NCBI GenBank assembly: GCA_946186175.1
Contig: CAMHMG010000005.1
Span: forward strand, 1 to 29,408
Length of the DNA: 29,408 bases
Source: an uncultured Clostridia bacterium
Lineage (GTDB): Bacteria > Bacillota > Clostridia > Lachnospirales > Lachnospiraceae
Direction: 5' to 3'
Notes under the pieces: generated by a model
The model's database searches: none
Seen by the model: only the letters and a program-made list of their open reading frames with translations
What the model was told of the DNA's origin: nothing
Made by a program: the position numbers and the translations under genes
In this document: one piece after another, positions 16,476 through 24,974 of the stretch
Numbering within the stretch: position 1 is the stretch's first letter
How the letters are laid out: every line of letters begins with the position of its first letter

Positions 16476-16482
16476 TATCAGG

Positions 16483-16504
16483 ATATCGTTTGTTGCGACG
16501 ATAT
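16483..16504 (+). other. Intercistronic hairpin between pilC and the pilin gene
   Basis: ATATCGT (16483-16489) pairs perfectly with ACGATAT (16498-16504) across an 8-nt loop, just after the pilC stop. No T-run follows. It may act with the next hairpin as an RNA-processing or 3'-end-protecting structure. Confidence 0.45.
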
Positions 16505-16530
16505 GTGCTGAAGGCTTGATGTGATTAGAT

Positions 16531-16553
16531 CCGCTGTCGACCGCGGCGGTTTT
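16531..16553 (+). terminator. Terminator-like hairpin upstream of the major pilin gene
   Basis: CCGCTGT (16531-16537) pairs with GCGGCGG (16543-16549), with two G-U pairs and a 5-nt loop. It is followed by TTTTAATAAAAATATTTTT. This GC-rich stem plus T-rich tail is terminator-like and lies 38 bp before the pilin ATG. Read-through or processing here could set the pilin level apart from pilC. Confidence 0.55.
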
Positions 16554-16590
16554 AATAAAAATATTTTTAATTAAAAAGGAGAGAAAAATT

Positions 16591-17052
16591 ATGAAAAAAA
16601 CTAACAAAGGTTTCTCACTCGTTGAACTTATCATCGTTATTGCCATTATGGCAATCTTAGCAGGTGCACTTGCTCCGGCTCTTATCAAGTACATTAACAA
16701 GTCAAGAGCTTCGGCTGCTATCTCTAATGGTCAGCAGATAGCTTCTGCTGTTCAGACGGCTTTATCTAATGAATCGATTTTTGATGCCAGCTCAGATGTT
16801 TCTTTGCAGAAATATTCTAGCTGGGTTGGTGGTTCTACAGCTCTTGCAAAAGAGGTTAAAAAGACACTTGGTAGCAATTCGCAGCACAAAGCTAAGAAGA
16901 CTCTCAAGGGCAGTGCCAGTGATTATGATTACTATATTGAAGTACATCCTGTACCGAATTCATCTCAGGAAATGGTTAAGGTATATGTTGGTGGAACTAG
17001 TAGTGATGATTATATGGTATATCCTACGATGGGTAAACAGTGGAAAGATTGA
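16591..17052 (+). CDS. Type IV major pilin (class III prepilin)
   Basis: A 153-residue prepilin. The leader MKKTNKG ends in glycine and is followed by FSLVELIIVIAIMAILAGAL, with glutamate at mature position 5; cleavage after G7 by the prepilin peptidase gives 146 residues. After the hydrophobic alpha-helix (to about residue 45) comes a small Ser/Lys-rich globular domain ending TMGKQWKD. There is no cysteine, so the disulfide-bounded D-region of Gram-negative pilins is absent. A strong AAGGAG site lies about 10 nt before the ATG. Small size, strong ribosome site and flanking hairpins make it the best candidate for the main fibre subunit; the four other prepilin-like proteins downstream look like minor subunits. 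Confidence 0.9.
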   Translation: MKKTNKGFSLVELIIVIAIMAILAGALAPALIKYINKSRASAAISNGQQIASAVQTALSNESIFDASSDVSLQKYSSWVGGSTALAKEVKKTLGSNSQHKAKKTLKGSASDYDYYIEVHPVPNSSQEMVKVYVGGTSSDDYMVYPTMGKQWKD

Positions 17053-17069
17053 TAGTTTTTGTGGTTGCA

Positions 17070-17097
17070 GGGTACATTCTCTAAGCTGAATGTACCC
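17070..17097 (+). other. Strong hairpin between pilin and prepilin peptidase genes
   Basis: GGGTACATTC (17070-17079) and GAATGTACCC (17088-17097) form a perfect 10-bp stem with an 8-nt loop, 17 bp after the pilin stop. No T-run follows, so it is not a standard terminator. A stem of this kind at the 3' end of an abundant message often protects it from exonucleases. Confidence 0.6.
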
Positions 17098-17121
17098 GAA
17101 ACCTGTAAGATGAGGGATAAT

Positions 17122-17934
17122 ATGAATGTATTATTATGGCTGGTGATATGTACGGTGACTGGGATTTTCAGTTTGATGAGCATTGAATTATATCCGTATA
17201 TAGAAAGTGTGGATAAGAATGTATGTTCCGGATGCGGTCGTAGGGAAACATGCATTTCACAGAAGAAACTGTTCAAGGACAGTAATTATGTGAGTGAATT
17301 AATGCTGTATACATATATCAGACTGCGAAAGAGCTGCCGATACATATCGCCGCCTGTAATACATAATATTATAATATGTATAATAGTTAATACACTGCTG
17401 GTGAGCATTCTCTATTGGTCAGGAGAGCGACTTAATATCACATCTGTGGTGTATTCTGTTTCTGCATCAATGCTCTTAGCTCTTAGCATTGTTGATTGGA
17501 ATACCCAATATATTCCGGTGGAATACACGGGTATTATTTTAATATGTGGATTGATTCAATTATTTGCAGATATTTCTAATTGGTGGCAATATATAATTGG
17601 TCTTATTGCAGTCAGCGGTTTTTTGTATATTGTGGATGTGATCGCCACTCCGGCTTTGAGAAAGAAATATGGAGATGACGATATTTCGCATGTTATGGGA
17701 GACGGTGACATCAAATTAATGGCAGCAACTGGCTTACTATTAGGCTGGAAACTTAACATTCTCGCGTTAGGGATTGGATGTATTGCAGGGTCAGTGATAC
17801 ATGTGATTCTTATGAGAATTAAGAGGGGCGAGAGACAATTCGCCTTCGGCCCGTATTTATCTTTGGGCGTATATATAACAATGATATGCGGGGAACAGCT
17901 TGTGAGCTGGTACCTGAACATGATGAGAGTATAA
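17122..17934 (+). CDS. pilD: Prepilin peptidase (A24 family, PilD-like) with divergent N-terminal domain
   Basis: A 270-residue polytopic membrane aspartyl protease that removes prepilin leaders. The catalytic aspartates are D125 in LSIVDWNTQYIP and D196 in GDGDIKLMAATGLLLG, matching the A24 motifs. The N-terminal domain, which in classical PilD carries two CxxC pairs and the methylation function, is reduced: VCSGCGRRETC (C35, C38, C44) and a lone C72 in RKSCRYISPP. The usual GSFLNVVIYR motif reads GIFSLMSIELYP. At least six membrane segments are predicted by hydrophobicity. ATG at 17122 follows GAGGG; the frame is open upstream, but that part is the intercistronic hairpin. Cleavage activity is likely; N-methylation of pilins is uncertain. 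Confidence 0.88.
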   Translation: MNVLLWLVICTVTGIFSLMSIELYPYIESVDKNVCSGCGRRETCISQKKLFKDSNYVSELMLYTYIRLRKSCRYISPPVIHNIIICIIVNTLLVSILYWSGERLNITSVVYSVSASMLLALSIVDWNTQYIPVEYTGIILICGLIQLFADISNWWQYIIGLIAVSGFLYIVDVIATPALRKKYGDDDISHVMGDGDIKLMAATGLLLGWKLNILALGIGCIAGSVIHVILMRIKRGERQFAFGPYLSLGVYITMICGEQLVSWYLNMMRV

Positions 17935-17975
17935 TCTCATTAACAAAACTACTGATTAGCGAGGGAGGCTACGGC

Positions 17976-19607
17976 ATGGCGAAAAGTAATAAAGTCTTAA
18001 CAATAGACATAACTAATGAAAGTATTACTATTATTGAAGTGACGGCTGCTGCAAAGAAGCAGACTAATGTGCACAATGCACTTATTTTCGAGACACCGGA
18101 AGATTCTTATGAAGATGGTGTTATCAAGAATCCGGAGAAGATTGCGGGGGCAATCAGAGAACAGTTGCATGGTAACGGGATTTCTAACAGAAACGCTATT
18201 TTTGTTCTAACATCTACAAAGATAGTTAACAGAGAGGTTCTGATACCTGAGGTTAAAGAGAATAAAATCAAGGGAATAGTTGCATCTAATGCTTCGGATT
18301 ATTTCCCGGTTAATATAGAGGATTATGTTGTCTCTCATTCTATTCTTGAACACATAGTGAATGAGGACAAGACCAAGCAGATCAAACTTATGGTTGTTGC
18401 TGCGCCTATATCTATGGTCAAAGGATATTACGAGCTTGGCAGTATGTTGGGACTTAATGTCCAGTCCATAGATTATGTTGGTAATTCTATGCTTCAGCTC
18501 ATCAAGACACAGACCAGTGCATCGATGACTACAATGGTGATTCAATTAGGTAGTGAATCCACCATTCTTAACATTGTTAAGGGCGATGCACTGCTCCTTC
18601 AGAGAACGGTTCCGTATGGTACAAGTGCGGCTGTTACGGAGATTATGGATGAGAAGGGCGTAGATGCCACAACAGCTATGACAATGTTACAGAATGAAAG
18701 AATAATAGCTGTTGATTTTGATGATAATGCTGCAACAGGTGCTTTCAGATATCTTATTAATAATATAGGACGTGTAGTAGATTATTATGTAGCCAAGAAC
18801 CCTGATAAACCTATTGATGATGTATATTTAACGGGTGATGGCGCTCTTATTAAGGGTATTGACGGACTTTTTAAGATACAGCTTAATATGCAGACTAAGG
18901 TATTAGACAGCTTATATAATATTAAGTTCGATTCTAAGATAGATCTTAAGTTATATAATCCGGTATACCTTGTGGCTGCCATCGGTGCTGCTTTTGCTCC
19001 TATGGGATTCAGTTTGTCCGAGATTAAGAGTAAGAAGACAAGTGGGTTGAGTGGAGACGACAGTGTCAAGTATGCAATAGTAACTTGCGTTGCTGTTGTT
19101 GCGGCTACGGTTGCTGTAATACTGATAACCGGTATGATGAAGAATAATTCCATTGCAAGGAGAGATGATCTTAATGCGCAGATACTTGCTATTCAGGATG
19201 TTGAACAGGTGATTACGGAATATGAGAATAAAAAGGCACAATATGAAGATGTTAAGATAATGTATGATCAGACTAAGACTCTCAATGAGAATGTCAGCAT
19301 GTTCATTGAGGCGCTTGAGGATAATCAGCCTAAGGGACTTACTATATTTAGTTTTTCTTCTGAAGAGGAAAGTGTGAGTTTGAGCGGCTATGCTGATTCC
19401 TATGACTCGGTTGCCAAGCTCATCGTTCAGCTGAAACAGGTTGAATGTGTTGACAATATATATGTCAGCGGTATATCTAAAGATTCAGATGATGAAGCCG
19501 GAACAACTTTGTATTCATTCGATTTCACATGTAACTTTGTATCTATGGATGAAGAAGAGCCCGAGGATGAATTAGAAGGCGCTTCCTATGAACTACAGGC
19601 TGAATAG
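17976..19607 (+). CDS. pilM: PilM-PilN fusion protein, type IV pilus inner-membrane complex
   Basis: A 543-residue protein joining two normally separate components. Residues 1 to about 350 are PilM-like, with an actin/FtsA-type ATP-binding fold: VLTIDITNESITIIEV, NRNAIFVLTSTKIVNREV, MVIQLGSESTILNIVKG, DDVYLTGDGALIKGIDGLF. A membrane helix follows at about 366-387, then a coiled-coil stretch (about 395-440) and a PilN-like ferredoxin-type domain (about 455-520, ISV-like pattern SVSLSGYADSYDSVAKLIVQ). The tail is very acidic. In most systems PilM binds a short INLLP-type peptide at the PilN N-terminus; here a Ser/Lys linker (351-365) replaces it. ATG at 17976 has GAGGGAGG 7 nt upstream. It is followed by a PilO-like gene, the conserved M-N-O order. 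Confidence 0.88.
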   Translation: MAKSNKVLTIDITNESITIIEVTAAAKKQTNVHNALIFETPEDSYEDGVIKNPEKIAGAIREQLHGNGISNRNAIFVLTSTKIVNREVLIPEVKENKIKGIVASNASDYFPVNIEDYVVSHSILEHIVNEDKTKQIKLMVVAAPISMVKGYYELGSMLGLNVQSIDYVGNSMLQLIKTQTSASMTTMVIQLGSESTILNIVKGDALLLQRTVPYGTSAAVTEIMDEKGVDATTAMTMLQNERIIAVDFDDNAATGAFRYLINNIGRVVDYYVAKNPDKPIDDVYLTGDGALIKGIDGLFKIQLNMQTKVLDSLYNIKFDSKIDLKLYNPVYLVAAIGAAFAPMGFSLSEIKSKKTSGLSGDDSVKYAIVTCVAVVAATVAVILITGMMKNNSIARRDDLNAQILAIQDVEQVITEYENKKAQYEDVKIMYDQTKTLNENVSMFIEALEDNQPKGLTIFSFSSEEESVSLSGYADSYDSVAKLIVQLKQVECVDNIYVSGISKDSDDEAGTTLYSFDFTCNFVSMDEEEPEDELEGASYELQAE

Positions 19608-19621
19608 AGGAGGACTTGGTT

Positions 19622-20872
19622 ATGAATAATTCTACAAAAATTGCACTATTATCGTTGGTTGGAATTCTTGCCGTTGTTTTTGGCGGAATATATTTTGTGA
19701 AGCCTAATATTGAGGAGAAGAGAGCTGTAGATGCAGAATGCATTGAACTGCAGACGAGACTGGATGATCTGCTTAGCAAAGAATCGCACAGGGCTGAATA
19801 TGAAGCGGGGATTATTGAGTACGAGAATAAATATCAGGAGGTGTTAAGTTCTTTCCCGGCAGATCTTAATCAGGAGATTTCCATTATGTTCATGCAGGGG
19901 ATTAAGGATAATAATGACTTTGATATAGAGAGTCTTGGACTTGGCGAAAAGGAAGAATTCTATACACTTGGAACCGGCGGTGCTACTACAACACTTGATG
20001 CATCAGCAGGTTCGGATGCCGGAGAAAGTACAGATACCGGAGAGAGTACAGATACTGCAGCAGAGGAGTCGTCAGGTGATACAGTAGCTGAAGGTGATGC
20101 GGCTTCAGGAGAACTAACTGAGGCGGGAGCGACAGATGATGCTGAAACTTTGACATGTTACAGAGCATCATTCCCTCTTAGCTATTATGGTTCGTACGAT
20201 TCACTTAAGGATGTAGTCGCATATGTTGATACATATTCAGATCGTATGACAGTTAACAGTTTATCAATTACTTATACGGATGACGGACTGTATGAAGGTG
20301 ATATGAATGTAATGTGCTATTCGGTTGAGGGTGAGTCGAGACCTGAGCGTAACATAGATCTAAGTAATGTAGAGATCGGGGTTGATAATATCTTTGGCGG
20401 AGCTGCAGGATTATCTACTAATGCTGGTTCTACACTTAGTAAATATGATGATAATGATGGTATTTCAATTGAGACTGACTATGATTTCTATACAATGGTT
20501 AATGCCTCTTCGAGCGATGTATCTGCCAAGGTGGTAGGTCAGAATGGTAGCGGTAAGGAAAGCTCTGTAATATCTAACAGTGACAATACTATATCTACAA
20601 TTAATTATGAGATATATGAGAAGGACGGTAAGAATTACTGTAAGTATACATTAGATGATTCCAAGTTCTACGAAGCCGAGATTACATCTGCGGATGATAT
20701 TAAGATTCTTGTTCAATCATCAGAACGTAAGAATGATGAAGATCAGGTTAAGGTTAAGATGACAATTAATAACCAGACTTCTATGCCTGTATATGTTAAG
20801 GTAAGTGGAGATGATGCTGTTTCACCGAGAGTTAATATTTCTAAGACAGGATTGGTTAAGGTTTATCAATAG
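19622..20872 (+). CDS. pilO: PilO-like pilus assembly protein with long acidic linker and extra C-terminal domain
   Basis: A 416-residue bitopic membrane protein. A membrane helix (about 8-26) is followed by a coiled coil (about 30-75), a small region with FPADLNQEISIMFMQGIKD, a Gly/Ser/Thr/Asp/Glu-rich linker (about 117-175), a PilO-type domain (about 178-245, FPLSYYGSYDSLKDVVAYVD), and a further domain of about 160 residues ending GLVKVYQ. Typical PilO is near 200 residues, so this is twice the usual size. PilO pairs with PilN to align the machinery, which matches its place after the PilM-PilN fusion. ATG at 19622 has AGAGGAGGA 7 nt upstream; the TTG at 19616 is too close to it. PilO is assigned from topology and position; homology is modest. 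Confidence 0.75.
   Translation: MNNSTKIALLSLVGILAVVFGGIYFVKPNIEEKRAVDAECIELQTRLDDLLSKESHRAEYEAGIIEYENKYQEVLSSFPADLNQEISIMFMQGIKDNNDFDIESLGLGEKEEFYTLGTGGATTTLDASAGSDAGESTDTGESTDTAAEESSGDTVAEGDAASGELTEAGATDDAETLTCYRASFPLSYYGSYDSLKDVVAYVDTYSDRMTVNSLSITYTDDGLYEGDMNVMCYSVEGESRPERNIDLSNVEIGVDNIFGGAAGLSTNAGSTLSKYDDNDGISIETDYDFYTMVNASSSDVSAKVVGQNGSGKESSVISNSDNTISTINYEIYEKDGKNYCKYTLDDSKFYEAEITSADDIKILVQSSERKNDEDQVKVKMTINNQTSMPVYVKVSGDDAVSPRVNISKTGLVKVYQ
20021..20056 (+). repeat. 18-bp tandem repeat coding GESTDT twice
   Basis: Two adjacent 18-bp copies (20021-20038 and 20039-20056) differ at two positions and each encode GESTDT. They lie inside the low-complexity linker of the PilO-like protein, a site where linker length could change by slippage. 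Confidence 0.75.
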
Positions 20873-20888
20873 AATGGAGTGATGTCCC

Positions 20889-22163
20889 ATGAAGAGAAAA
20901 TATAATAAAGGTGTCACCCTGGTTGAGGTGCTGATTGCTTTGGCAGTTTTCCTTATCCTGATGATTCCGCTTGTATCGTCTCTTATTACAAGCGTTAAGA
21001 CAACTGACAGTGGTAAAGAGCTTCAGACTCGTAATGATTTTGCAGAGGTTCTTATGGAGAATGTTAAGAATGCTCCGATTGATGATTTGAGGGATAGTAC
21101 GAAAGTTAGTCGTTTTTTTCCCGGTAGTGAGAATGTAACTCTTACTCCTTCAGCTGCTAATAGTACGGATTTTACAATTGAAGGAGCAACTTATCTTGGA
21201 ACTACGAAGAAGAAGTATTCATACAAGATTGAAGCCACATTAGACAAAAAGACTGATGCTCATGGTATAATGGATGATCTTGATCCTTATAAGTCTGCGT
21301 TTATACCTGTCACATTTTCTAATTATGATGATGTTGCCTCTGAGGCTCTCGTAACTCAGAGACTTCAAAATGGTACTGATCCTACCATATTTTTAGATAA
21401 AGATAAGGTTAAATCACTTCGAACTATTCATGCAACCAGAGGTGTTAAGGTTAGTATGTCAGGTAGTAAGGCTACAGGATTTACTGTTGAATGTGAGCTG
21501 TCATATATGGAGGCAGGCAGATATATTATATACAAACCTTATAAGCAGACTTTTGAAAATACTGTCCCCAATATATATATTATGTATAATTCAGGGGTAT
21601 ATAATAACCTTAGTACGGTAGATACGATTGAATTCGATCTTTCAGGTATAACCAGTTATGATGGTTTTGGGAAAAAAGAAAGGATTAATGCATTTATAAT
21701 ACGTACTTCTGATGACTACACTAATATTATTGATGATTTTCAGAATTCAGACGGAACTTTTGATGATTCAAGATTCAGTGAATTAACAGATGTTCTTTCA
21801 GAGAAGCTCAAAAATGATATTACTGATAACAAGAATAACGGATCAGGCAGTACTAAGCTGTACAAAGAGTCTTCAAGTGGAGGCAGGAATAATAATGTAA
21901 CTGTCAGAGGTGCCAGTGCTGTTTCAGAGAAACGGTTTAAAGTTTATCATAATCTGTTTTACACTGATGCAAGCGGTACTAACCAGTCACTTGTAACTAT
22001 TGGTAATAATATGACGAATAATATTGAAAGTATTGACAATGCTCAGGAAGAGACATGGAATATCTATAATGTTAAAGTGTGGATTCAACAGGGCGATAGT
22101 GTTACGGATTCAGCAGAAATGATAACATTACAGGGAACACGAGGAGGCGGTGAGATTGAATAG
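20889..22163 (+). CDS. Minor pilin, PilV/GspI-like, unusually large
   Basis: A 424-residue prepilin-like protein. The leader MKRKYNKG is followed by VTLVEVLIALAVFLILMIPL, with a Val instead of Phe at mature position 1 and Glu at position 5. The remaining 380 residues form a large exported domain without clear homology; it contains a Lys/Asn/Ser-rich stretch (about 315-340) and ends in a segment with VWIQQGDSVTDSAEMITLQG. GspI/PilV proteins are usually 120-190 residues. GGAGTGA lies upstream of the ATG. It starts the four-gene minor-pilin set, in the order V-X-H-W, that normally primes pilus assembly and forms the tip. The last bases overlap the next gene. Confidence 0.82.
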   Translation: MKRKYNKGVTLVEVLIALAVFLILMIPLVSSLITSVKTTDSGKELQTRNDFAEVLMENVKNAPIDDLRDSTKVSRFFPGSENVTLTPSAANSTDFTIEGATYLGTTKKKYSYKIEATLDKKTDAHGIMDDLDPYKSAFIPVTFSNYDDVASEALVTQRLQNGTDPTIFLDKDKVKSLRTIHATRGVKVSMSGSKATGFTVECELSYMEAGRYIIYKPYKQTFENTVPNIYIMYNSGVYNNLSTVDTIEFDLSGITSYDGFGKKERINAFIIRTSDDYTNIIDDFQNSDGTFDDSRFSELTDVLSEKLKNDITDNKNNGSGSTKLYKESSSGGRNNNVTVRGASAVSEKRFKVYHNLFYTDASGTNQSLVTIGNNMTNNIESIDNAQEETWNIYNVKVWIQQGDSVTDSAEMITLQGTRGGGEIE

Positions 22164-24963
22164 TAATAAAAAGGGAAAAACCAATCAGGGTAATACGTTT
22201 ATTATTGTAGTCGCTACACTTTCATTCCTTGCGGTTCTTGCTACATCACTTCTTGTTGCTGTTGCCGTATGCTATAGAATGAAGGCATATGATATTAATT
22301 CAAGAGATAATTTCTATTATCTTGAACAGGCGATGGATGAACTGTATGCCGGAGTCGGTTCAGTAGCAATGAGTCATCTCAATGAGGCATATAATGATGT
22401 TACAAGTGTTATGGTTGTATATGATACTGATAAGAAAACATATGTAACTATGGATAATGCTGATGCCAATGCTATGTTAGATCATATGTTTATGGATAAA
22501 TTAAAAGCTGATCCCAGTCTGCAGACTACATCGATTGTAAGTACTTTAAATAGTTTTATCAGTAATAAGTATGATGCCACAACTAATCCGAAAGGTATTC
22601 AGATAGCAGCCGGCAATGTATATATCAATAATGGTTCGTTGACTATACAGAATGTAGTACTAACGAGAAGAGCAGAATATAGTACGGTTAATGCTTACAA
22701 GGATGATGCAAAGCTTGCCGATAGTGCAACATATGTACAATCCATCACCACTGATCTGGTAATCAACGCACCGCAGTTTGATATAGATTTCTCTTCAATC
22801 AATAATGATCCTTTATTTGACTTTGCTTTGATAAGTGATATGGGTATTCAGATTGAGGGTATGAAAACAGTTACATTTATTAATGGTAATGTATATGCAG
22901 CCAATGATTTCTATAATAAAGATTATGATTATGTTACTGACACTAATGTAACTCCTTATGATAATGGTTTGGATAATGATGCTTATGACGATAACGACGG
23001 CTTAAAGCCTAAGAGTATGTATTCAGGTCTGTATGTTGATAAGGCTCGAGTGTCAATCATTGCTGACAGACTTATAGTCCCTGGAAGTATAGCAGCTATG
23101 AACTGTGCGGATCTGTCTATTGTCGGAAGCGGAAGAGATGATGATACAAAGCGTTCACAGATATGGACTGATAATATTATTATGGGTGGATATGCTCGTA
23201 AGATCGGCGCAACTAATACATACAGGGGTGCTAAGCTTAGTATGGTTGCCAATGCGTATGTTTCTGATGATATGGAACTTAATGCTTCGGGCTCGGATTA
23301 TAAATTAAGTGGTAATTATTTCGGTTATAATAATGCAACTACGGATAAGCGGTCATTCACCAGAGCATATCTGGGAAAGGTATTAAGTACTTCAAAGTTT
23401 CCTATTTCTAAGAAAGCCGATGTTTCTTATGATACCACTGACGGTAATTACAAATATAAAGATGGTACTATAATTAATCTTCCGGGACAGTCTCATTACA
23501 ACAGTAGTTCGGTTGTTGTAAACGGACTTAATTCGGTATTGGATCTAACTGATACTGATTCGGTATATATAGCCGGTCAGGCCTATGTCGAGATGTCTAA
23601 GGATACGAAGGCGGCTGCTTATGCAATCAGAACATCTACTGATAGTGTTGATGTAGATGAGTTATCGCCTGGTGTGAGTGCTGCTGATGTTGAGACGGCG
23701 GAGGCTAATCCATATGCTTATAACGATGAAGACGATACTGATTATTATTCTCTTGAGAAGAATAGTGCAGGTACCGGATTTAATAAGAGGAGAGTAGAGG
23801 ATTACAAGACAAGAGAGAGTCTTTCTGTTAAGAGTAACCAGTTAGCATATATTCCGCCATATCTTATAGATGAGGATCAGATAGATGATGGCGATATTAC
23901 AGTTTCATGGCCCACATTATTGTCAACTACGCCATTTAAATATAAAGATTCTTCAGGAACAGAGCACAGTATAACTTTCGGAGATATATTTGATGATCCG
24001 ACTAAGATTCCTGTAGTTAAGACGGTAGTTGGAGGTACTAATTATTATTTCTATGATTTTTCTGATGTTGATACTGACATAGCAGAGGCTTTCATTGAGA
24101 ACTATGCATCATTATGGTCAATAGATCCGACTGCTGCAGCAGGCACCAGAAGTAAAGGTGATATGGCAGATCTATATGACATAACAGATTGGGAACACTT
24201 TAAGATTAAGAGCATCTCCGTTGTTGATGATGACAAGATATATACCAATTCTGCTATATCTGTCAAGAGTGATGCTTCAACAAAACTTACGGTAAAGGGC
24301 AGAGAGGATAGTATCACTCCATTATTTAATGCTAATGCTGACCTTGAATTAAGTCATACTTTTGCCAGCACAGGTTCAGCAAGTGTCGCTGATTCAATAA
24401 CTCTTTCCAATGATATAAGGGAAAGATATAAGAAAGTAAGAACGTTGCTTACAGATAAACCTACCGATGCAGCTGCTACAAGTTATTCGTCTACAGTTTC
24501 TGAGACTTTAATAACACCTATCAATACATATTTTAATTACAGTGTTATGGACGATCGTGATATTACACTGCCAAAGTCAGGTTATAAGATTATCAGTAAC
24601 AAGAATAACGTTAATATAACGGGTGCAACAAATGGTAAATTCATGGGAGTAGTTATCTGTAAGGGAGATGTTACATTCGGTAATGATGTCAAGGAATTCC
24701 ATGGGTTGATCGTTGCCGGCGGAAAGATTAAAGTTGATAGTTCGATCAATTTCATTGCAAACAGGGAGATAGTCAAAGCTGTACTTGATGAATGTCAGAG
24801 ATCTAATGATACTAATTTGAAAGCATTCTTGGAATTATTCAAACAATATTACAAGGACGGTGATCCTGAGGGAGATTCTACTGTTGTTTCTATGAAGAAT
24901 GTGTCATCAGTGCAGTATGAAGATATATTAGGTTTTAGCAACTGGAGAAAGAATGTTAATTAG
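22156..24963 (+). CDS. Giant PilX/GspK-like tip protein with beta-helix-like repeats
   Basis: A 935-residue protein. The N-terminus, MNSNKKGKTNQG then NTFIIVVATLSFLAVL, resembles PilX/GspK subunits: a Gly before the hydrophobic helix but no Glu at position 5, as expected for the terminal subunit. The rest is a long exported region rich in Asn, Asp and Thr. Short hydrophobic strands recur (VYINNGSLTIQNVV, TVTFINGNVYAAND, LIVPGSIAAMNCADLSIVG, FMGVVICKGDVTFG, FHGLIVAGGKIKVDSS), suggesting a beta-helix. An Asp-rich stretch at about 256-285 (LDNDAYDDNDG) could bind calcium. TTG at 22156 is preferred because GAGGAGG (22141-22147) is 8 nt away; GTG at 22150 is too close. It overlaps the previous gene by 8 bp. 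The role is inferred from position and N-terminus. Confidence 0.75.
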   Translation: MNSNKKGKTNQGNTFIIVVATLSFLAVLATSLLVAVAVCYRMKAYDINSRDNFYYLEQAMDELYAGVGSVAMSHLNEAYNDVTSVMVVYDTDKKTYVTMDNADANAMLDHMFMDKLKADPSLQTTSIVSTLNSFISNKYDATTNPKGIQIAAGNVYINNGSLTIQNVVLTRRAEYSTVNAYKDDAKLADSATYVQSITTDLVINAPQFDIDFSSINNDPLFDFALISDMGIQIEGMKTVTFINGNVYAANDFYNKDYDYVTDTNVTPYDNGLDNDAYDDNDGLKPKSMYSGLYVDKARVSIIADRLIVPGSIAAMNCADLSIVGSGRDDDTKRSQIWTDNIIMGGYARKIGATNTYRGAKLSMVANAYVSDDMELNASGSDYKLSGNYFGYNNATTDKRSFTRAYLGKVLSTSKFPISKKADVSYDTTDGNYKYKDGTIINLPGQSHYNSSSVVVNGLNSVLDLTDTDSVYIAGQAYVEMSKDTKAAAYAIRTSTDSVDVDELSPGVSAADVETAEANPYAYNDEDDTDYYSLEKNSAGTGFNKRRVEDYKTRESLSVKSNQLAYIPPYLIDEDQIDDGDITVSWPTLLSTTPFKYKDSSGTEHSITFGDIFDDPTKIPVVKTVVGGTNYYFYDFSDVDTDIAEAFIENYASLWSIDPTAAAGTRSKGDMADLYDITDWEHFKIKSISVVDDDKIYTNSAISVKSDASTKLTVKGREDSITPLFNANADLELSHTFASTGSASVADSITLSNDIRERYKKVRTLLTDKPTDAAATSYSSTVSETLITPINTYFNYSVMDDRDITLPKSGYKIISNKNNVNITGATNGKFMGVVICKGDVTFGNDVKEFHGLIVAGGKIKVDSSINFIANREIVKAVLDECQRSNDTNLKAFLELFKQYYKDGDPEGDSTVVSMKNVSSVQYEDILGFSNWRKNVN

Positions 24964-24974
24964 GCGGTGATGGT

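Noticed and set aside
17059..17121. Upstream in-frame extension of the prepilin peptidase gene
   Set aside because: It crosses the perfect intercistronic hairpin, has no ribosome site and no homology to the family; ATG at 17122 follows GAGGG.
12246..19607. Reading the block as a type II secretion system
   Set aside because: A PilT retraction ATPase and PilM/N/O components are present, and there is no secretin or GspC/GspD; a Gram-positive type IV pilus fits better.
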